Origin: Eumeta japonica
Lineage: Eukaryota > Arthropoda > Insecta > Lepidoptera > Psychidae
Length of the DNA stretch: 64,000 nt
NCBI GenBank assembly: GCA_005406025.1
Contig: BGZK01000002.1
Coordinates: forward strand, 1,488,001 to 1,552,000
Reading direction: 5' to 3'
Shown here: one piece after another, positions 59,201 to 64,000 of the stretch
Numbering within the stretch: the first letter of the stretch is position 1
Layout: each line of letters opens with the position of its first letter
Made by a program: the position numbers and the translations under genes
The notes under the pieces: model-generated
Databases searched by the model: none
What the model was told of the DNA's origin: nothing
What the model saw: only the letters and a program-made list of their open reading frames with translations

Positions 59201-62200
59201 TCCTTAACAAGGCTAGGCAAATCATTTATGTAGACTAGAAAAGAGAAAGGGACCAAGAATTGATCCCTGCGGTACACCCATGTGAACTATAGATCCAGAC
59301 GATTTCTTACCATTGACATCAACCCTCTGAACCCTGTTACTCAAATATGACTTCAGAAGGTCGAGTGCCTGGCCTGTTACTCCATAGTGACGTAGTTTCC
59401 CAATCAGAGTTTCATGATGAACACAATCAAAAGCCTTGGAGAGATCGCAAAATATGCTAATTGCATCTCGCGAATCCTCCCAGGCTCAAAAAATATGTTG
59501 CACAAGCTCAACGCCAGCATCGATTGTTGAGCGACCCCGAGTAAAACCGAATTGTTTATTTGACATTAATTTATTGGTATAAAAATGTACTAACAACTGC
59601 TTTAAGATTAATTTTTCGAATATTTTGCTAAGTGACGGTAGTATAGATATGGGTCTAAAGTTATTGGGACTTGATGCACTACCGCCTTTAAATAATGGAA
59701 TTACTTTACTTTCTTTCATCAAATCGGGAAACACGCCATCATCTAAACACTTATTAAAGATAAACGCCAAGTGCGGCGCAATATAATCTATAATGGAGTT
59801 TACAATTACAATAGAAATAGAATATTCAAGTAGTAATAGCATTTTAATCTAAATTACAGTCAAAAGTGTTAATATGTTATAAAATAGGTTTTTCTCAATT
59901 ATTTTTTATAGAGATAATGAGATTGAGATGGTCATGAAGCAAAGGTTTGGGAGGTATTTTTTATGTATTTAATCTCAAATATCACTTGCAATGTACATTG
60001 CATTTGAGTATACAGGCTCAGTTTTTTTTTACATACAAAAAGAGATTTATACCCTGTATAATTGTAACCACTAAACTTCTGGTTAAGTAGGTTCGTTATA
60101 AAGACTATTTTAATCTAGATAAAACATGACTCAATAATAGCATAAAATCATGACTAGTTAATTTGATAAGATTCTTAATTCATTACACAAAAGCATAACA
60201 TGAATTAAATTTCATTATGCATTTGTAAAACTTCTTTTTTTATTAGTTATGAATCAATCTTAATAGACACACATACCGAGATCCAGACTTTTCATTACAT
60301 TTTTACTATACATTAAAAAGTACTTAGACAAGCTATTAATAAGCATGATTTTTTCTAATTTGATTGATAAATATCATGATAACATTAGTTGATTTAGATA
60401 GAAAGAGCCAAATTTATATACTTGAAACCTTCCTTGTTTACACGGAGAATCAATCCGTGTATTAGTGCATATCAAATGAAAATCCCCACAGTAGTTTCTG
60501 AGATTAGCATGAAAATAGATACATATAAATGGATAGAAACTTTGTAATATGTAGAAATAGATATTCATTCAAAGGTTCTTGAGTAAGAATTAATGCAGCT
60601 AACGAAATTGTGACGATTAATAGAACTACATTAAAACAATTAATTTGTGACCTTGAGAACACGATTCCTCCAGTAGTTGGTGCCTTTAGGATTCTTGACA
60701 TAATCCACATCATAATAAGCCACTATCAAGGGGTTGGTGAACTCTTGAGCATTGTCTTTTTGGCGAATACCAACTAAACCATGGCTGTTGAGACAAAAAT
60801 ATTATTACAACAGATTGCGACAGAGTAAAAGGTCATAAGACTAACAAATTCATATCTCATTTAACACTGACAATTCACATGTTTAATAATAATTACATTA
60901 TAAAATTAATCAACTGACACATCCAGGAGTAGAAAATGATTTTATGGCACAATATATTAATTTTAGTGATTAAAACCTTCTAAAAACCTGTTGATCGTTT
61001 ACTGATTGAATCTCTAAAATACTGAACTTTTGTTGATCAATTTAACAACAAAATATATTTTTTTGCAAAGCCTTTTTTTTTGTTTTGCAATTCATGCAAT
61101 AATAGTGGTAGAAAAATCAAGAGTAGAAATTAGTTGCCAATCCATCCATTAAAATACCCCTTAAAAATAAGTAAAAATGTAATAAAATCATATTAATTTA
61201 TATAATAAGGAGATCACATTCAATTTTATCACAATAAAAGGAATTTGAAAAGATTTAAAAAAAAAGATCCTAGTTAAGTTTTTGTTGACCATTTTCCACC
61301 CCTGATATCATTTATGTGGAACAAAATGAAAAATAACAAAGACATCATATTTATATTTACAATTAAATATCATTCATTCAATAAAGAAACAATTTAATAA
61401 TAGCAATAACAATAAATTTTTCAGAACACAAATCACCTTTTACACATACACAAAATCAGATTTAACATAAGAATTAACAAATGATTGTGATGAATAGTTT
61501 ATAACTTACTAATTTTCTTTGATGAAGGCTTTCAAAGAGTATGTCTCGGGGTCACCCTTGTATACTACAACTGAATCTTCAAATTTGTTTTGCAATCGTT
61601 TTGGTCTATAAAGGACTACACTGTCTCTGTAAAATAGGGAATATACTTATTCTTCCTTATCAGCAATTGCTTTCTTGTCTGTGAAAAGCCATAGTCACAA
61701 ACAAAACAGTGACAAAATGAACCATGGTAAAAAACATTACATGATAGTGTTGAATAAAAAAAATTACATGTACATTAAACCTATTAGCTAAAAACATTAT
61801 TTAATGCTTCTTAAATAGTAACAATTTAACAAGGCCCCATGAATTTATTATAAAAAAAATGTAAGTTAGTATTATAAAGTTATTCCACAAATTTTTCTCT
61901 TTAGGGCCATTCTTTGCACTACCAATAAAAGTGACTATGAAATTACTCTAATGAACTTGCTTGAAGATATTCCGCAATATAATAGATTTTAGATTACATT
62001 CATCTCCCTAGAATAGGGAGATCAACAATATAGAGATCAATGATATGGCATGTACTATAAAATTACTGATGCATATCTATCTAACATGTAGCATTTTATT
62101 ATATCCTTAAAGCTAAACTTAAAAGTTGAATATGTATAGTAAATGATATACACATACTTGTAGCCAGCTTTGTCCAACACTGCATTACTAGTAGAGTGAG

Positions 62201-62386
62201 CAAAGGTCATTTGTTCACGCATGCTGTCTGCAGTTTTTAAGAAATGGGCTTTCAGATCAGTCTCTTTTTCAAAGAACCCAACAACCACCACATCATCTTT
62301 ACCAATGAAGGCTTCGAAATCTTCTGCTGTTCGAAGTTCCTTTGAGCTTGGACCCACTTGTGCACGCATGTATTTCACAATGCCAT
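56256..62386 (-). CDS. ERp60: Protein disulfide isomerase A3-like (ERp57/ERp60), partial, 7 exons in window
   Basis: ER-lumenal thiol oxidoreductase that forms and reshuffles disulfides in nascent glycoproteins. Exons: 62386-62158, 61626-61510, 60784-60652, 57864-57704, 57435-57204, 56904-56767, 56360-56256; all junctions are GT/AG with matching phase. The visible part starts in the linker to domain b ([14 protein letters not shown]), continues through b ([10 protein letters not shown]) and b' ([13 protein letters not shown] and [24 protein letters not shown]), then domain a' with the active site [12 protein letters not shown] and the cis-Pro region GFPTIYWKP. The tail ends KAKKEEL, and KEEL is a KDEL-like retrieval signal. 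The signal peptide and first thioredoxin domain must lie beyond 64000; the first visible exon starts in phase 1, so an upstream exon is required. The 2.8-kb intron (57865-60651) holds a retrotransposon in the same orientation. Confidence 0.95.
58130..59870 (-). mobile_element. Jockey/CR1-like non-LTR retrotransposon, 5'-truncated
   Basis: Minus-strand reverse transcriptase from the fingers to the 3' end: [20 protein letters not shown] and [12 protein letters not shown] (59842-59486), an intact FADDTSLLF (about 59170-59145), [12 protein letters not shown] (59180-58935 frame), then [14 protein letters not shown] and [20 protein letters not shown] (59014-58658). Frameshifts separate the blocks and the endonuclease is missing. 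The 3' region to 58130 matches the copy at 29.5 kb. It is inserted in a PDI intron. Confidence 0.88.
60785..61509. other. PDI intron
   Basis: AT-rich intron, nothing recognised. Confidence 0.6.
61627..62157. other. PDI intron
   Basis: AT-rich intron, nothing recognised. Confidence 0.6.
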
Positions 62387-62594
62387 CTAAAATAATGGAA
62401 TCTAATTTACCATCTAAAATATTTGAACTTCATAACTATTTCAGGAATGTGTAAAAAACGCATCTTACAGGCACTTTCAAATATTTTAAGTTAAAATCAA
62501 AGTCATTTATATTCCTCTTTTTCTCCATTGCATAAAATCAAATAATTTGAAAAATCAATACCAACCCTATTAAAGCTTTCTTTTAGTTATGCAG

Positions 62595-62965
62595 CCAGTA
62601 ATAACTGTGGAAGTGGGTAAGTGCTTAAGAGTGTTCTCTTCTAATCAGGAGATTCTGGGTTTGATTCTGACCAGGGGTGAATCAAGGAATGAGATTTTAA
62701 CTTAGGTCAAATTAAAACCACTAACTCCATACCTTGAAGAACATGTTAAGCCGTCAGTTTAGAAGGTTGTCATTGTATTTATGGCAAAGGTAATTAGCAG
62801 CCCCCAATTAGCCAGCTGGAGTGGGCCGACCTGGAGGGCTTTAAGGTCCAAGCCTCTCAGTCTGAAATGATAAAAATTGTGGAAGGGTATGCCACAGCAG
62901 TGAGGTTTTAAAACCTGATACAATCCAGCAAGTGGCTTGAGTTATTACTATTATTTCACTCTAAC
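62595..62965 (+). mobile_element. tRNA-derived SINE
   Basis: GGGTTTGATTCTG (62657-62669) resembles a diverged B box (GGTTCGAATCC), preceded by a head with TCTAATCAGGAGATTCTGG. The body has TTAGCAGCCCCCAATTAGCC, a GGGCCGACCTGGAGGGC block and GTGGAAGGGTATGCC, followed by CCTGATACAATCC. Two other copies lie at 43.3 kb (+) and 54.4 kb (-). It is in an intron of the PDI gene. Confidence 0.7.
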
Positions 62966-64000
62966 AAGTTCTTTTTATAGTGGTCGTAGCATTGATATAA
63001 TAATATAACATAGACAAATTGAATTAAATTTAATGTAAAATAAAATATTAATTAATTACACTACAAAATAATAAAATCTTCCCAAAATAAGCACATTCAC
63101 AACTGTGAATTGATTTGAATACTAGTCGAATATCAACTCTTTTATAATGCCAATAACATGTATGTCCATGTTACTAGCATCAACCAACAAGTGCTTGGTT
63201 ATCAACAAGTTATCTTACTATATACTTTTATAAATGCAATATACCTTTTTTTAATTCTAATTAATTATAAATGTGAAAGTGAGTCTTGAGTGTTATGCTT
63301 TCACATCTAACTACTCAACCGATGATCATGAAATTTTGCATATGCATTATCAGGTGTACAGAAAAGGACATAGGGTACCTTTGTCTAAAATTTTTTTTTG
63401 CATTAATATTTCATTTGTGCCCAAGTATTAGAGCCTATATTTAATTTTGATACTAGCATTTGTTTCGGCATTATTCAAATCAGAAGTTTGATTAGTAGAA
63501 GTATCAGAATTGAAAGTGGTAAAGAAAACAGAATTGAGAGTTGAGACCAAGACCAAAGTTCGAGTGTACAACTGGGATTAGAATAAAAAACATGATTAAA
63601 ATCGCAATTAGGAAGAGTACTGGGACAAGAATTAAAAGTGGAAATAATTCAAAACAAAAGATGAAAAAAGACATTCCATGTTCATGAGGGTGCAAGCTAA
63701 TATTGATATAGGCATATTTAAGGGACAAATTTGGAAAAAAAATTTTTCAAACTTACATTTACCAAGATATATGTTGTTGAAAATTTTGTAGAATATTGTT
63801 AAAAATTTTTGATATAATTTTTTTTATGGGATTCTTAACATACAAACAAGCGTGTCAATCATCAGAGTAGATGATTACCACAGCCCATAGACAACCACAC
63901 CCCCAAAGGAATCATTAATGTGTTGCAGACATTTGAGAGAAGAATGTTCTTTTCTTGAAAACCTCCTCGTTATAGTTGATTTGGAATACCACAACTGTGC
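62966..64000. other. PDI upstream intron, repeats, window edge
   Basis: Searched on the minus strand for the first thioredoxin domain (CGHC, GYPT) and signal peptide; none found. 63260-63380 carries an ACTCAACCGATGATCATG repeat segment, and 63490-63670 a purine-rich hexamer-like block (GAATTGAGAGTTGAGACCAAG, AACTGGGATTAG). Confidence 0.45.

Noticed and set aside
62657..62669. tRNA gene
   Set aside because: Only a diverged B-box-like motif inside a SINE; no cloverleaf could be formed.
1..64000. CRISPR arrays, bacterial operons, defence or toxin systems
   Set aside because: No regularly spaced short palindromic repeats or prokaryotic gene arrangement; the tandem repeats found have no unique spacers and the genes have spliceosomal introns.
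62400..64000. First exon of the PDI gene within the window
   Set aside because: No signal peptide, CGHC or thioredoxin-fold coding segment on the minus strand here.

Overview
The window is insect nuclear DNA, almost certainly from a lepidopteran (moth or butterfly). Three things point there: an EF-1alpha gene with an intronless coding region behind a single 5'UTR intron, an AT-rich background with small GC-rich exons, and a dense load of repeats of lepidopteran type (mori-like and other mariners, an RTE retrotransposon, tRNA-derived SINEs, hexamer-like purine arrays). No bacterial genes or CRISPR arrays were seen.

Six transcription units are supported. (1) 1-964 (+): the last exon of an OSR1/SPAK-type kinase (fray), from the activation loop to the CCT domain. 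(2) 12423-32671 (-): a complete 12-exon FERM-domain gene of the FRMD3/FRMD5 type. All splice phases match, but the last exon carries a one-base frameshift in a 6-G run. (3) About 37470-39760 (+): EF-1alpha. (4) 43806-44212 (-): two small membrane-protein ORFs 6 nt apart in the same frame, the first resembling PIGBOS1; this looks like a dicistronic smORF transcript. (5) 49157-51741 (+): the complete four-exon adenylate kinase 6 gene, with an 18-bp perfect hairpin over its stop codon. (6) 56163-62386 (-): a protein disulfide isomerase of the ERp57/ERp60 type, with its first exon(s) beyond the right edge.

The remaining sequence is introns and intergenic DNA rich in mobile elements. The FRMD introns hold a nearly intact RTE (20.1-24.2 kb), a mariner nested in another mariner (14.2-16.5 kb), a mariner split by a second insertion (27-28.3 kb), a Jockey/CR1-like remnant (29.5-30.4 kb) and a 100-bp tandem array (25.4-25.8 kb). 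Intergenic DNA holds more mariners (5.4-6.0 and 10.0-11.0 kb), several decayed copies of one non-LTR family (33.8-47 kb), a hAT-type MITE with an 8-bp target duplication (44.7-45.0 kb) and SINEs.

The genes are unrelated housekeeping or signalling genes (ion-transport kinase signalling, membrane-cytoskeleton scaffold, translation, mitochondrial membrane, nucleotide and ribosome metabolism, ER folding), so there is no operon-like pathway apart from the two-ORF transcript. All family calls come from reading the translations; no database search was run.
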